A stretch of 64,000 bases of DNA, from assembly GCA_050949725.1 (NCBI GenBank), contig JBMNGH010000011.1:1-64000 (forward strand), written 5' to 3'. The stretch is from JBMNGH01 sp050949725. GTDB taxonomy: Bacteria; Bacillota; Thermosediminibacteria; Thermosediminibacterales; Tepidanaerobacteraceae. Position 1 is the stretch's first letter. Each line of letters begins with the position of its first letter. Positions 46,996-55,407 of the stretch are shown here, piece by piece. Made by a program: the position numbers and the translations under genes. Under the pieces are notes generated by a model, which saw nothing but the letters and a program-made list of their open reading frames with translations, ran no database searches and was not told where the DNA came from.

Positions 46996-48690
46996 TTACT
47001 CCTTTGGATCGAGGGCCAAGGAATAAAATATTCCGTCAGGGGCTTCTCTTCGAAAAAACTGCTCACTTTCTTTAAGACAGGCATCCACTGCCTTCATATC
47101 AAAAGCGCACCTTTTTCTTATTGTTTTAGCTTGACTCATCCATCTTATGACCGCCTCTTCATACAGTTCAGAAAGTAACACCTCTTTTTTCCTCAACATA
47201 CAGTTTATGGAGCTTGATATTATAATATCATCAATGTCTACATCATCGACACATTGCCCATCTGGTGCCTTGAAATAATACGACTTGTCGCTTGTCGGTT
47301 TTCTGAAATTAATCACAAGGTCTCTTTTAAGGGAATTTCCTGTCCACGATTGGACAAAAGATTTGCAAACAGGCTTTTGTGGAATGGCATTCACCCAGGT
47401 AAAACCTGCACCTTCACATGCGTTGAGCAAGGCTAACCATATTTTGGGATTTCTGTTGTTAAAAGTCACAGAAAGCCACCTGCCGGGTTTTAATACCCTG
47501 TAAACTTCACCAAACGCGAGTCTAAGCATGTATTCAAAATGTTCCTCTTTTTTATTTTGAAAATCGTTTACCACAATTTCATCATGCACAAAATCATTTT
47601 TCATATTTAGCCAACATCGCCATAAAAAAGTTAGCTCAGAATACTGAATACTGCCTCCATAAGGAGGGTCTGTAAAACAATAGTCCATACTTGAATCAGG
47701 GATTTTCGACATCTTCTGTGCGGGACGGTTCATCAACATAAATGTTTTGTCACCTTTCAGCTCTGAAAATTCACCGGTGGGCTTGTAATAATCCCCTATA
47801 AGTAAGTTTGTCTCTTTTTTGCCTTCATATACCCCCCAGTGCCAATAAAAACGGTTTTCAAATCTCATCCACACGTTTTCCTCAATCCAGTCTTCCATGC
47901 AATAATAGGAATTTGCAGACATGGGGCGCAAATCTTCACTCTTTAGCTTGCTTACATGAAGAATTGTATTGGAAAAGGCCAACAACATCAATTCTTTTAT
48001 TGCAGAATCGGATATTTTTTGTATCTCATTAAACAAAATGGAAAGGGCGATTAAATTTCTCTTGGTAAAAAGCTCGTTAACTCTTGTGATACCGGCATTT
48101 TTTAACCTCATAATTTCTCTGCCGTCAGGGAGTTCATCCTCAGGATACCAATGAGCAGGCTTTAGTCTTTCCAGTTGCTCGATGTGAGCCTTTTCTTCTT
48201 CCGACAGATACCTTCTGACTCTGCATTCCCTGCCGTGTTTTTTTTCACAACGGGCCTCCACGATCCACTTCCCCTTTGAAGCCGGACCTCTTATTATATG
48301 TTTAGCGTACAGAGTCCCGCCGCATACCTCGCAAGACCCGCCAATTTTATACATGCCCATGATTTCATCTTTTACATTCATTTTTATTTTCTCGAAGGCA
48401 TCTTGAAGTTTTTCCAGGTTTATCGGTGACCGGCACAAATTTTGTGAGATAAATACCGCTACAGGGTTCAAGTCGTTTAATACGGCTTTCCTTCTATTGA
48501 TAAGTGCCTCACAACCCACAACTCCGCTGCCGCAAAAGGGATCAAAAACTATTTCCCCCTCTTTCGTATAATGATTTATGTATTCGGATATGACATACCA
48601 TGGCTTTGCAGCCCAGTACTTATGCATTTTGTAGCGCGGACAATCCCTTTTTGGCAAAATAATTCGGTCCATGGGAACATCAGGTTTCAT
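46996..48690 (-). CDS. Zinc-ribbon DNA methyltransferase (adenine-specific type)
   Basis: A 564-residue protein with the SAM-binding motif DPFCGSG at residues 50-56 and the catalytic DPPYGGS at 341. Between them is a Cys cluster (C120, C123, C148, C156) forming a probable zinc ribbon, as in the COG1743 adenine-specific methylases. The order SAM motif, inserted target-recognition-like region, then DPPY is that of N6-adenine or N4-cytosine enzymes. No restriction endonuclease or other defence partner is adjacent. ATG start with GGGAGG. Confidence 0.85.
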   Translation of the reverse strand: MKPDVPMDRIILPKRDCPRYKMHKYWAAKPWYVISEYINHYTKEGEIVFDPFCGSGVVGCEALINRRKAVLNDLNPVAVFISQNLCRSPINLEKLQDAFEKIKMNVKDEIMGMYKIGGSCEVCGGTLYAKHIIRGPASKGKWIVEARCEKKHGRECRVRRYLSEEEKAHIEQLERLKPAHWYPEDELPDGREIMRLKNAGITRVNELFTKRNLIALSILFNEIQKISDSAIKELMLLAFSNTILHVSKLKSEDLRPMSANSYYCMEDWIEENVWMRFENRFYWHWGVYEGKKETNLLIGDYYKPTGEFSELKGDKTFMLMNRPAQKMSKIPDSSMDYCFTDPPYGGSIQYSELTFLWRCWLNMKNDFVHDEIVVNDFQNKKEEHFEYMLRLAFGEVYRVLKPGRWLSVTFNNRNPKIWLALLNACEGAGFTWVNAIPQKPVCKSFVQSWTGNSLKRDLVINFRKPTSDKSYYFKAPDGQCVDDVDIDDIIISSSINCMLRKKEVLLSELYEEAVIRWMSQAKTIRKRCAFDMKAVDACLKESEQFFRREAPDGIFYSLALDPKE

Positions 48691-48927
48691 CAGCTAGCCT
48701 CCCTGACATTCAAACTTTTTCACATTTTACCATATAAAACCAACCGGGACAAGCAAATTATACCGACATGGCTTAAGCCGGAGCAAAATATGCCTGTGGC
48801 AAAACCTTTGCATCGACACAAACTCTCATTGTTTTACTTCTGCAGTGATATGGATATAATATAGTCGGTAATAAATAGTATAAGTCACTATATAGTTTGC
48901 AAGTTGTATCAAGGAGGTAAACTCATC

Positions 48928-49797
48928 ATGAAAAAGACTTTAGGTATATTTGCCCTGTCATGCATGTTGATGTTGACCATGATGAGCAGCACCATTGCGG
49001 ATCAGGGAAATGTGGTAAGTTTGGGAGCAGATCTTACCCAAAAACAACAGGAGCAAATTCTCAGTTTATTTGATGTCAATAAAGAAGATGTAATGATATT
49101 AACAGTCACAAATGATGAAGAAAGAGACTATCTGGAGGGCCTGGTTCCGGAAAAACAGATAGGAACACGTGCAATTTCTTCAGCATATGTAAAACTTGCC
49201 CCAGAAGGTTCGGGTATAGATGTCAAAACACACAATATCACCTGGGTCACGGAGGAGATGTATGCAAATGCCATGGTGACAGCAGGTATAGAAGATGCAC
49301 AAGTTATGGCAGCTGCCCCATTTAAGGTATCAGGAACGGCTGCTCTTACCGGAATCATGAAGGCATTTGAAAGGGCTAGTGGCCAAAAACTTTCATCACA
49401 GGCTAAACAAATCGCAAACGAAGAATTGGTAATAACAGGCGATCTCGGGGATGAGATAGGCAAGGAAAAAGCAGTAAAGCTGATACAAAACATTAAAAAA
49501 CGAGTGGTAGAACAAGACATAAAGGAACCGGAAGACATTCGCAAGGTCATTCAAAACATCGCAGTAGAACTCAATACACAACTTACCGATAGCCAGGTTG
49601 ACCGAATTTTAAGCTTGATGGAAAAGATAAGCAGACTAAATCTAAATGTGGATAAGATAAGTCAGCAGCTTGGCAAAATGAGTTCTACCCTTGATGAAAT
49701 AAAAAGGGCAGCTGAAGAAAACAAAGGGTTGATCCAGAAAATATTCGATATAATAAACAACTTTTTCGGCTGGCTGCAACAGATTTTCAGTAAATGA
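48928..49797 (+). CDS. Secreted DUF1002-domain protein
   Basis: A 289-residue exported protein with an N-terminal signal (MKKTLGIFALSCMLMLTMM) and the DUF1002 pattern, including SLGADLTQKQQEQIL, ISSAYVKLAPEGSGIDV and the ITWVTEEMYANAMVTAG region. The C-terminal third is predicted helical, with a possible coiled coil and an amphipathic FFGWLQQIFSK end. Molecular function is unknown. The ATG follows AAGGAGGT; a TATAAT at 48855-48860 may be its -10 but the -35 is weak. Confidence 0.85.
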   Translation: MKKTLGIFALSCMLMLTMMSSTIADQGNVVSLGADLTQKQQEQILSLFDVNKEDVMILTVTNDEERDYLEGLVPEKQIGTRAISSAYVKLAPEGSGIDVKTHNITWVTEEMYANAMVTAGIEDAQVMAAAPFKVSGTAALTGIMKAFERASGQKLSSQAKQIANEELVITGDLGDEIGKEKAVKLIQNIKKRVVEQDIKEPEDIRKVIQNIAVELNTQLTDSQVDRILSLMEKISRLNLNVDKISQQLGKMSSTLDEIKRAAEENKGLIQKIFDIINNFFGWLQQIFSK

Positions 49798-49964
49798 CAA
49801 ATTTTACGAAGTTTCCCCTGGAGCAAAACTTTCAGTTCGCCCCAATCAAGTTAGAATGGATGTTTAATGCTGCGAGCTAGATCCTTTCCACCCTAAAAAT
49901 TACAGGCCTCACGCCATCCGAACAGTTCACTACTACATTGTTTTTCTTTTTTATAATCAAGACA

Positions 49965-50261
49965 TCATATATAACCTTCTGTATGTCGTCCCATGCCCAG
50001 CCGCAAAAATTCTTGGGCTATGCAGCATGTTATGATGCTTCCTTCCTTTTTCATCCATGGAATGTTCCCTCCAAAAAAAATAATCATGACATCCTTTCGA
50101 ATGGCAGCCCAAGCTTTGCTGCAAAAACCATCCGGTTGTTCAGGAGATTCGAGTATAAATTCCTGATTTTCACTGAAAATCTCGCATGATGTTTTTGTGC
50201 CTTCATCTGCTAGGTCTTCAATTAACATTTTTTTGAGCACGGTTATCCTGCATTTTGACAT
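49965..50261 (-). CDS. TIGR04076-family small protein
   Basis: A 98-residue protein resembling the TIGR04076 family: MSKCRITVLKKMLIEDL at the N-terminus, QPDGFCSKAWAAIRKDVMIIFFGGN in the middle and ITCCI near the end. Conserved cysteines suggest metal or redox chemistry, but no function is established. ATG start with AGGTGG upstream; it follows the flavin reductase-like gene by 12 nt and is probably cotranscribed with it. Confidence 0.75.
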   Translation of the reverse strand: MSKCRITVLKKMLIEDLADEGTKTSCEIFSENQEFILESPEQPDGFCSKAWAAIRKDVMIIFFGGNIPWMKKEGSIITCCIAQEFLRLGMGRHTEGYI

Positions 50262-50273
50262 ATGTCACACCAC

Positions 50274-50918
50274 CTAAAGGGTAAACCCCGCTCTGTTTTT
50301 AATATCTTCTCTCGTGGGATAAGGAACTTCTATCACATGGGTACCGCATGGCGCAAGAAATACATGTAGTTGTGAACTCGGAAGCATAAAATTTTGAACA
50401 TGAATTGTCGGAGTAAACTCCTTTATATTTATAAGCATTCCTTGACTATAAGCCTCAGTATCATACCTTGCACAAACAACATCTGCAATGATAAGAGTAT
50501 GGTCTCCCGTAACCAGCTTATTTATCATTTTACACTCAAGGTGCGCCCTGCACTCTTTTATACCCGGTGGTTCCACAACCAACGAAGGCAACCTAATAAA
50601 ACCCGAACGATCAAATTTGTTCTCCCCAAATTTCCTACTAAAAGAACATTCCACCAGTTTATCGCACATGCTGAGGTCAGGCATATTTACCACAAATTCG
50701 CCTGTCCGCTCTATGTTCTCAAGAGTATGTTGTTTTTGTGGGCTGTTTAAGAGCGCAAGCCCTACCCTTGGAGGATTCATGGATACGGGATTTATCCAAC
50801 TAAAAGGGGCAGCATGATCTGAGCCGTCCTCGTTTTTAGTTGTACAAATAATAGGCCTGCTAGGTTGTAAAAGATTAACACTGTTTTGCAAATCCTTGGC
50901 TTCTATCTTTTTTTTCAT
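50274..50918 (-). CDS. Flavin reductase-like (flavoredoxin) family protein
   Basis: A 214-residue protein with the FMN-binding split-barrel fold of flavin reductase/flavoredoxin proteins: LLQPSRPIICTTKNEDGSDHAAPFSW, the downstream NSPQKQHTLENIERTGEFVVNMP, and GDHTLIIADVVCARYD. It probably binds FMN and passes electrons between unknown partners. ATG start after CGGGAGGTG. Confidence 0.82.
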   Translation of the reverse strand: MKKKIEAKDLQNSVNLLQPSRPIICTTKNEDGSDHAAPFSWINPVSMNPPRVGLALLNSPQKQHTLENIERTGEFVVNMPDLSMCDKLVECSFSRKFGENKFDRSGFIRLPSLVVEPPGIKECRAHLECKMINKLVTGDHTLIIADVVCARYDTEAYSQGMLINIKEFTPTIHVQNFMLPSSQLHVFLAPCGTHVIEVPYPTREDIKNRAGFTL

Positions 50919-51171
50919 TAAAGCACCTCCCGATGTGAATTGATTTTTTCTTTAAATGCTGACAAATCATATGGTGAGTTTCTAACAAATACGACATGAA
51001 ATTATTTTACTAAATACTCCTATCAAAGTCCACCGCAGGAAAGCACTATTTTAAATTTAAACGTTTACTCATAAGCCTGCATAAAATTCCTTTCTTTAAT
51101 TTTTCTAATACTCGCTTTACCAGGGAGCCAAAACATCATAGCAAAGGGTTGTCTTACAAGTAAAAAAGGGC

Positions 51172-51221
51172 ACAAAAAAAATAAGGGGCTAAGCCAAGAT
51201 CTTAAGACTTGGGATAGCCCC
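51172..51221 (-). terminator. Rho-independent terminator after trpP
   Basis: On the minus strand a GGGGCTA...TAGCCCC stem with an inner CCAAG/CTTGG pairing is followed by TTATTTTTTTT. It starts about 10 nt after the trpP stop. The rest of the interval to 50919 shows nothing I can identify. Confidence 0.85.
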
Positions 51222-51231
51222 GAAAATTTCT

Positions 51232-51744
51232 CTATGCTTTGTGTGTGATTATATTCCTCGTGGAAAAAACTATTTTGTAGCATATGAATGTAGCGACACA
51301 ATTAACTAATGCTGCAGGAATAACCACTGTAGTAAAAAGAACTGGAAAGGCCACCGGAAGGCTTCCGACTACAAACAGCGCTGTTTGCAAAAATACCACA
51401 CCACTCAACACAGTGCCTAAAAATGCAGTAACTAGCACCGTCAGGTTTGAATTGAAGTTGGAAAAAATCCTTATCATAGCTATGACCACAAAAGCCGTGA
51501 CTAATTTGTCAACCATGTTGGCAATCTGTCCTCCGGGAAAACCTGTTGTAAGTGCGGAAAATATTCCTGCCAACAGCCCTGCCGCTAAAGCATTTTTGGG
51601 GCTTTTGTTTATATAAAGAGCTACAAACAGCATAGCTAAAAGAAAATCCGGCTTCATACCTCCTACAATAGGCGGGACTATATAGTGAAGCACTAGACCT
51701 ATGGCTATCAAAAGTGATGTTAAGATCATGTCTTTTAATTTCAT
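51232..51744 (-). CDS. trpP: Tryptophan transporter TrpP
   Basis: A 170-residue membrane protein with five to six hydrophobic segments that matches the TrpP family (YhaG in Bacillus): VGGMKPDFLLAMLFVALY and ALTTGFPGGQIANMVDKLVTAFVV. It is predicted to import tryptophan. The ATG at 51744 is preferred to the preceding GTG. It sits directly downstream of a T-box leader, which supports the amino-acid transport role, and is closed by a terminator. Confidence 0.88.
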   Translation of the reverse strand: MKLKDMILTSLLIAIGLVLHYIVPPIVGGMKPDFLLAMLFVALYINKSPKNALAAGLLAGIFSALTTGFPGGQIANMVDKLVTAFVVIAMIRIFSNFNSNLTVLVTAFLGTVLSGVVFLQTALFVVGSLPVAFPVLFTTVVIPAALVNCVATFICYKIVFSTRNIITHKA

Positions 51745-51921
51745 CACATTTTCCCTCCAATATAATTCTGATTAACGATACGTAAAAAAGACACATTTTT
51801 ATAACAACCGTTTAAATCAATTTCACGCTTTCATTTCATTATTATCACCCCACAAACAAGAGCCCTACCATCACCGCAATCTAAAACTGCAGACGGGATT
51901 AGGGAACCCTTGCTGTATTCA

Positions 51922-52315
51922 CAAAAAAAAAATCCGTCACTGTTAAGGGACGGAAGCTTCCGCGGTGCCACCCAAATTAGTCTTACGTTTAGTAATAAGA
52001 ACCCCACCCGACAACGCAATCAAAGATTGACTGTCACGAGCCCGGGAACCTTGTTGTTTCACAACAAAAAAGCATTTTATCTTCAGGATAAAATGCTCAG
52101 CCACCTCAACGTAAAACTCACTTTCCCGGATACGGCGAATAATCGCGATATCCTGTCCTTTGCTAACGGGGGACTTACCGGGTACAGCTACTTTTAGTTT
52201 TACCATACCTTCTCCAGGGCCCATTCATCAAGGTTTCCGGTACCGCACTCCCACCATCGGGCGGCTCTCTGTGACCTTCAGTCAAGATTACTCTTCCCTA
52301 TCATAGAATTTATAA
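51922..52315 (-). promoter_or_regulatory. T-box leader controlling trpP, probably tRNA-Trp
   Basis: The minus-strand leader has the conserved T-box TTGGGTGGCACCGCGG (about plus 51961-51976), followed by a terminator stem TCCGTC/GACGGA (plus 51933-51954) and a run of U. Upstream are an AGAGAGCC start of stem I and a GGTGGGAG motif. A UGG in the context GATGAA-UGG-GCCC (plus 52221-52223) is the likely specifier and fits trpP. Uncharged tRNA-Trp would favour the antiterminator and switch on transporter synthesis. The specifier position is by pattern, not by folding. Confidence 0.88.
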
Positions 52316-52326
52316 GTATTTAATTT

Positions 52327-52355
52327 ATATTATCATAATTTGAAGATAGTGTCAA
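52327..52355 (-). promoter_or_regulatory. Promoter P1 of the trpP T-box transcript
   Basis: TTGACA (plus 52350-52355) and TAATAT (plus 52327-52332) are separated by 17 nt on the minus strand, placing the start just before the T-box leader. A second copy lies in the right-hand duplication. Confidence 0.65.
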
Positions 52356-52384
52356 ATTATGAGTATAGCGCAGGATAGTGTCAA
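52356..52384 (-). promoter_or_regulatory. Promoter P2 of the trpP T-box transcript
   Basis: A second TTGACA (plus 52379-52384) is followed after 17 nt by CATAAT (plus 52356-52361). It overlaps P1 end to end; both carry TTGACACTATC, suggesting an ancient tandem duplication of the promoter. Confidence 0.5.
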
Positions 52385-52474
52385 GTTGTTGTAGGATAAT
52401 AAAAGAATTTCAAGAGTTGGTGAAAGACATTTCAATTCCCCCAGGTTTTGCAGCAACATTTAATATAAAGCAAC

Positions 52475-52518
52475 CCCGAAACCATTAGTATGACTGATAT
52501 TTCGGGTATTTTTATTTT
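52475..52518 (+). terminator. Terminator at the left end of the IS1634-type element
   Basis: CCCGAAA (52475-52481) pairs with TTTCGGG (52500-52506), followed by TATTTTTATTTT. Being just inside the element and upstream of the transposase, it would block read-through transcription into it. Confidence 0.65.
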
Positions 52519-52559
52519 AAATTTTTTGTCATATTTATGTGGATTATTATGGACTAATA

Positions 52560-52568
52560 TGGTATAAT
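52560..52568 (+). promoter_or_regulatory. Extended -10 promoter for the transposase
   Basis: TGGTATAAT is an extended -10 element with no clear -35, 26 nt before the transposase ATG, which has its own GGGGGTG ribosome site. Confidence 0.5.
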
Positions 52569-52593
52569 AGAGTTATTAAGGGGGTGAATTTAC

Positions 52594-54430
52594 ATGTATC
52601 TTAGAAAATCTACAAATAAAAAAACTGGCCGTACATATCTATCCATTGTCCATAATTATCGGGATAAAGATACTAAATCTACAAGAGCTGTTACAATAAA
52701 GTCCCTCGGTTACCTTGATGAATTAGAAAAAAAGTTTATGATGACCCTATTGAATTTTTTAGCTTAGAAGCAAAAAGGCTCAATGAACAAAGACTTGCAG
52801 AAAATGCGGCCCTTTCATTTACTTTCGCTAAAAACGAGTTGATTCCGATTAATTCAGTTAACCGCAAAAACTTTGGTTATGCCGCTTTAAGCAAAATCTA
52901 TCATGAGCTTAAAATTGACTCCTTTCTTAAAAATAGGCAGAGGCACTCAAAAGAAGAGTATGATGCTAATGCTATTATGAAGCTTTTGGTTTTCTCACGA
53001 CTTCTTTTTCCGGCATCAAAGAAAAAGACCTATGAAAATAGGCATATCTTCTTTGAAAAGTTTGATTTTTCTTTGGATGACATCTACAGATGCCTTTCAC
53101 TGTTTAATAAATACAGTGATACTCTTCAACATTGGTTACATGAACGTATCTGCGATCAGTATAAACGAAATACAGATTTGGTTTACTATGATGTTACCAA
53201 TTATTACTTTGAAATTGATGAACAGGACGACTTCCGGAAAAAGGGGGTTTCGAAAGAACATCGCCCGGACCCGATTGTGCAAATGGGATTGTTTATGGAT
53301 ACTAATGGTATACCTATCACCTATAAGCTTTTTCCTGGTAATGCTCCTGATAAAACCACGTTGATTCCTGCACTTGGCAAGATTCAAAAAGAATATTCTC
53401 TAGGTAGAATTATCATTGTTGCAGATAAGGGGATAACCACGGGGGATAATATCTGGTATATTTTATCTGCTAAAAACGGTTATATATTGAGCTACTCTGT
53501 TCGATCAGCCGACAGAGAATTTAAGGATTACGTCCTTGATGAAGATGGATATGTTCATAAAGACGATGGTTTTAAAATTAAATCAAGGCTTTATCCAAGA
53601 GAGATACAAGTTACATCGGTGAGGGGTAAGAAGTTAAAAAAAACAGTTGACGAAAAGCAGGTGGTTTTTTATAGTCCCAAGTATGCGGCCAAGGCCAAAC
53701 AAGAGCGTGCAGCAGCAATTTCTAAAGCTATGGATTTGATTAAAAATCCTGCAAAATACAATAAATCAACCATCTTATGGTGCTGCCAAGTATGTAAAAA
53801 AACCTTACCTTCGATAAAAAGACTGGTGAAATACTGGAGAGTGCTCGCCGGCACCTAGCTTTGGACGATGCAAAGTTGCGTGAAGAAGAAAAATTCGATG
53901 GATATTATGCGATTGTTACTAGCGAGTACAAGGAGTCAGATGAAAAAATCATAGAAATGTATCGTGGTCTTTGGAAGATTGAGGAGTCCTTTAAGGTTAC
54001 TAAAAGTGATTTTGAGAGCAGACCGGTTTATTTGTCATTAAAAGAACATATTGATGCACACTTTTTGACATGCTTTATATCTCTTGTAATTGTCAGAATC
54101 TTGGAATACAGACTGGAAGGAAAGTATTCGGTTACCTCTATGCTAGAAAGTTTAAGGAAAGCTTCCTGTAGCTATTTGCACGAGAATTATTATCTTTTTG
54201 ATTATTTCAATGATGTTTTATCAGATATCGGTTCGGAATTAAATATTGATTTTAGTAAAAAAGTTATGAGCTTGGGTGATATAAAAAAATTTTTTAGGAG
54301 ACACAAAAAAGGTCTGATTACACTACAGCTTTTTGACAAAAACAAAAAGCCCAAAAACCCTTTGTATAAAAAACGGTTGAGGGCTATTTTTATCTCAATT
54401 TACTGCAAAAGTCAGGTTATAAGTATTTAA
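52594..54430 (+). pseudogene. IS1634-family transposase, frameshifted
   Basis: The transposase is spread over three frames. It begins MYLRKSTNKKTGRTYLSIV at 52594; after LDELEKK a -1 step at an A-AAA-AAG run (52735-52743) leads into YDDPIEFFSLEAKRLNE. The main body has the DDE residues in YYDVTNYYFE, IIVADKG and WKIEESFK. Around 53769-53801 two further one-base shifts are needed to read SYGAAKYVKNLTFDKKTGEILES before the last frame continues LDDAKLREEEKFDGYYAIVTS. The first shift could be programmed; the later two look like real damage or sequence errors. The stop lies in the right flanking repeat. Confidence 0.85.
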
Positions 54431-54545
54431 TTTATATTATCATAATTTGAAGATAGTGTCAATTATGAGTATAGCGCAGGATAGTGTCAAGTTGTTGTAG
54501 GATAATAAAAGAATTTCAAGAGTTGGTGAAAGACATTTCAATTCC
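54417..54545. repeat. Right copy of 129-130-bp direct repeat
   Basis: Matches 52310-52439 with one A missing (54455-54461 region). It starts directly after the GTCAGG end of the element and stops inside the degenerate CRISPR repeat at 54535. It carries a second set of the trpP promoter hexamers, now pointing into the 3' end of the transposase. Confidence 0.85.
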
Positions 54546-54564
54546 TTATAGGTAGTCTAGTAAC
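54535..54564 (-). repeat. Degenerate terminal CRISPR repeat, isolated from the array
   Basis: The 30 bases match the array repeat at 25 of 30 positions, with changes at positions 1, 13, 22, 26 and 27. It is followed by 26 bases of spacer-like sequence and then the IS21 element. Degeneracy and position at the leader-distal end fit the last repeat of the original array. Confidence 0.85.
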
Positions 54565-54654
54565 GCACAGTCCTGCGGAAGTGGTATAGATGTTATTGTC
54601 AATGAAAATCCCGCAAAAAAGGGAAAGAAAATCCACCACTTTTGGATAAAAAAA

Positions 54655-55404
54655 TTACTTACTTTTTTTAAGTTTTTCTTTCTGTTCTCTCATTCTAAAA
54701 CTTTCACCCTTAATTAATACTAAGTGGCAGTGATGAACTATTCTATCTAATATAGCAGATGCAAGAATGGAATCCCAAAATATATTGCCCCACTCATCAA
54801 AGGTTTTATTGGAGGTGATTACCAAAGAGCCCTTTTCATATCTTTGAGATATGATTTCATAAAATTGGTCTACTATTTGCTCGTTTAATTTTCTAAACCC
54901 TAACCCATCTAAGATTAAAAGGTCAGAGGATAAATAATATTTTAGTTTTTGAGCATAGGAATTATCGGCCTTTGATTCAAAAAGAGCACTCATCATATCA
55001 GAAACCGTAGTGAAGATTACTTTGTAGCCCTGCTGCAATGCCTTTATACCTATACTTATGCTAAGATGAGTCTTACCGGTTCCGGGAGGACCTATGAAAA
55101 CCACGTTCTCTTTTTTGCGTATAAACTCACATGTGGCAAGATTATATATTTCCTGGCGGTTTAATGTGGGCTGGAAGTTAAAATCGTATTCTTCTAAGGT
55201 CTTTGTAAAAGGAAAGTGAGCTTTTTGAAATCTTTTCTTGTAGCTATTGTCTTTACGATTGGCAAATTCATCTTCAATTAAAAGTTCCAGAAACTCCATG
55301 TAAGAAAGTTTTTCTTTGATAGCTTGTTCATTTCTAACTTCTAAGGTTTTTGCAATACCTGACAGTTTAAGATTCCTTAAATCTTTAAAAAGAGAGCTGT
55401 TCAT
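54655..55404 (-). CDS. istB: IS21 helper ATPase IstB
   Basis: A 249-residue AAA+ ATPase of the DnaC/IstB type. Walker A is GPPGTGKT at residues 105-112, Walker B is in LLILDGLGF, and sensor motifs follow (SLVITSNKTFDEW). It selects the target and activates IstA for transposition. It begins 3 nt after the istA stop, so the pair is coupled. Full length, no damage seen. Confidence 0.95.
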   Translation of the reverse strand: MNSSLFKDLRNLKLSGIAKTLEVRNEQAIKEKLSYMEFLELLIEDEFANRKDNSYKKRFQKAHFPFTKTLEEYDFNFQPTLNRQEIYNLATCEFIRKKENVVFIGPPGTGKTHLSISIGIKALQQGYKVIFTTVSDMMSALFESKADNSYAQKLKYYLSSDLLILDGLGFRKLNEQIVDQFYEIISQRYEKGSLVITSNKTFDEWGNIFWDSILASAILDRIVHHCHLVLIKGESFRMREQKEKLKKSK

Positions 55405-55407
55405 TTT

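Larger units (their letters stand above)
52310..52439. repeat. Left copy of 129-130-bp direct repeat flanking the IS1634-type element
   Basis: This 130-bp copy differs from 54417-54545 by a single A in an A run. The two copies abut the inverted-repeat ends of the element, so they are best read as a very long target-site duplication. The copy holds both trpP promoters and ends with ATTTCAATTCC, the first 11 bases of the degenerate terminal CRISPR repeat. Confidence 0.85.
52440..54416 (+). mobile_element. IS1634-family insertion sequence
   Basis: A 1977-bp element. Its ends are imperfect inverted repeats sharing TTTTGCAG (CCCAGGTTTTGCAG at the left, complement of CTGCAAAAGTCAGG at the right). 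It encodes one transposase on the plus strand and is flanked by 129/130-bp direct repeats. Very long duplications are known for IS1549, a member of this family group. The near-identity of the flanks suggests a recent insertion. Confidence 0.88.

Noticed and set aside
49798..49964. Possible gene remnant between the DUF1002 gene and the TIGR04076 gene
   Set aside because: No frame, motif or clear hairpin could be supported.
51943..52224. A 93-residue minus-strand frame upstream of trpP
   Set aside because: It coincides with the structured T-box leader, whose conserved elements explain the sequence.
54565..54590. Treating the 26 bases before IS21 as a target duplication
   Set aside because: The bases do not match the right flank (56765 onward); they are spacer-like and cut short by the element.
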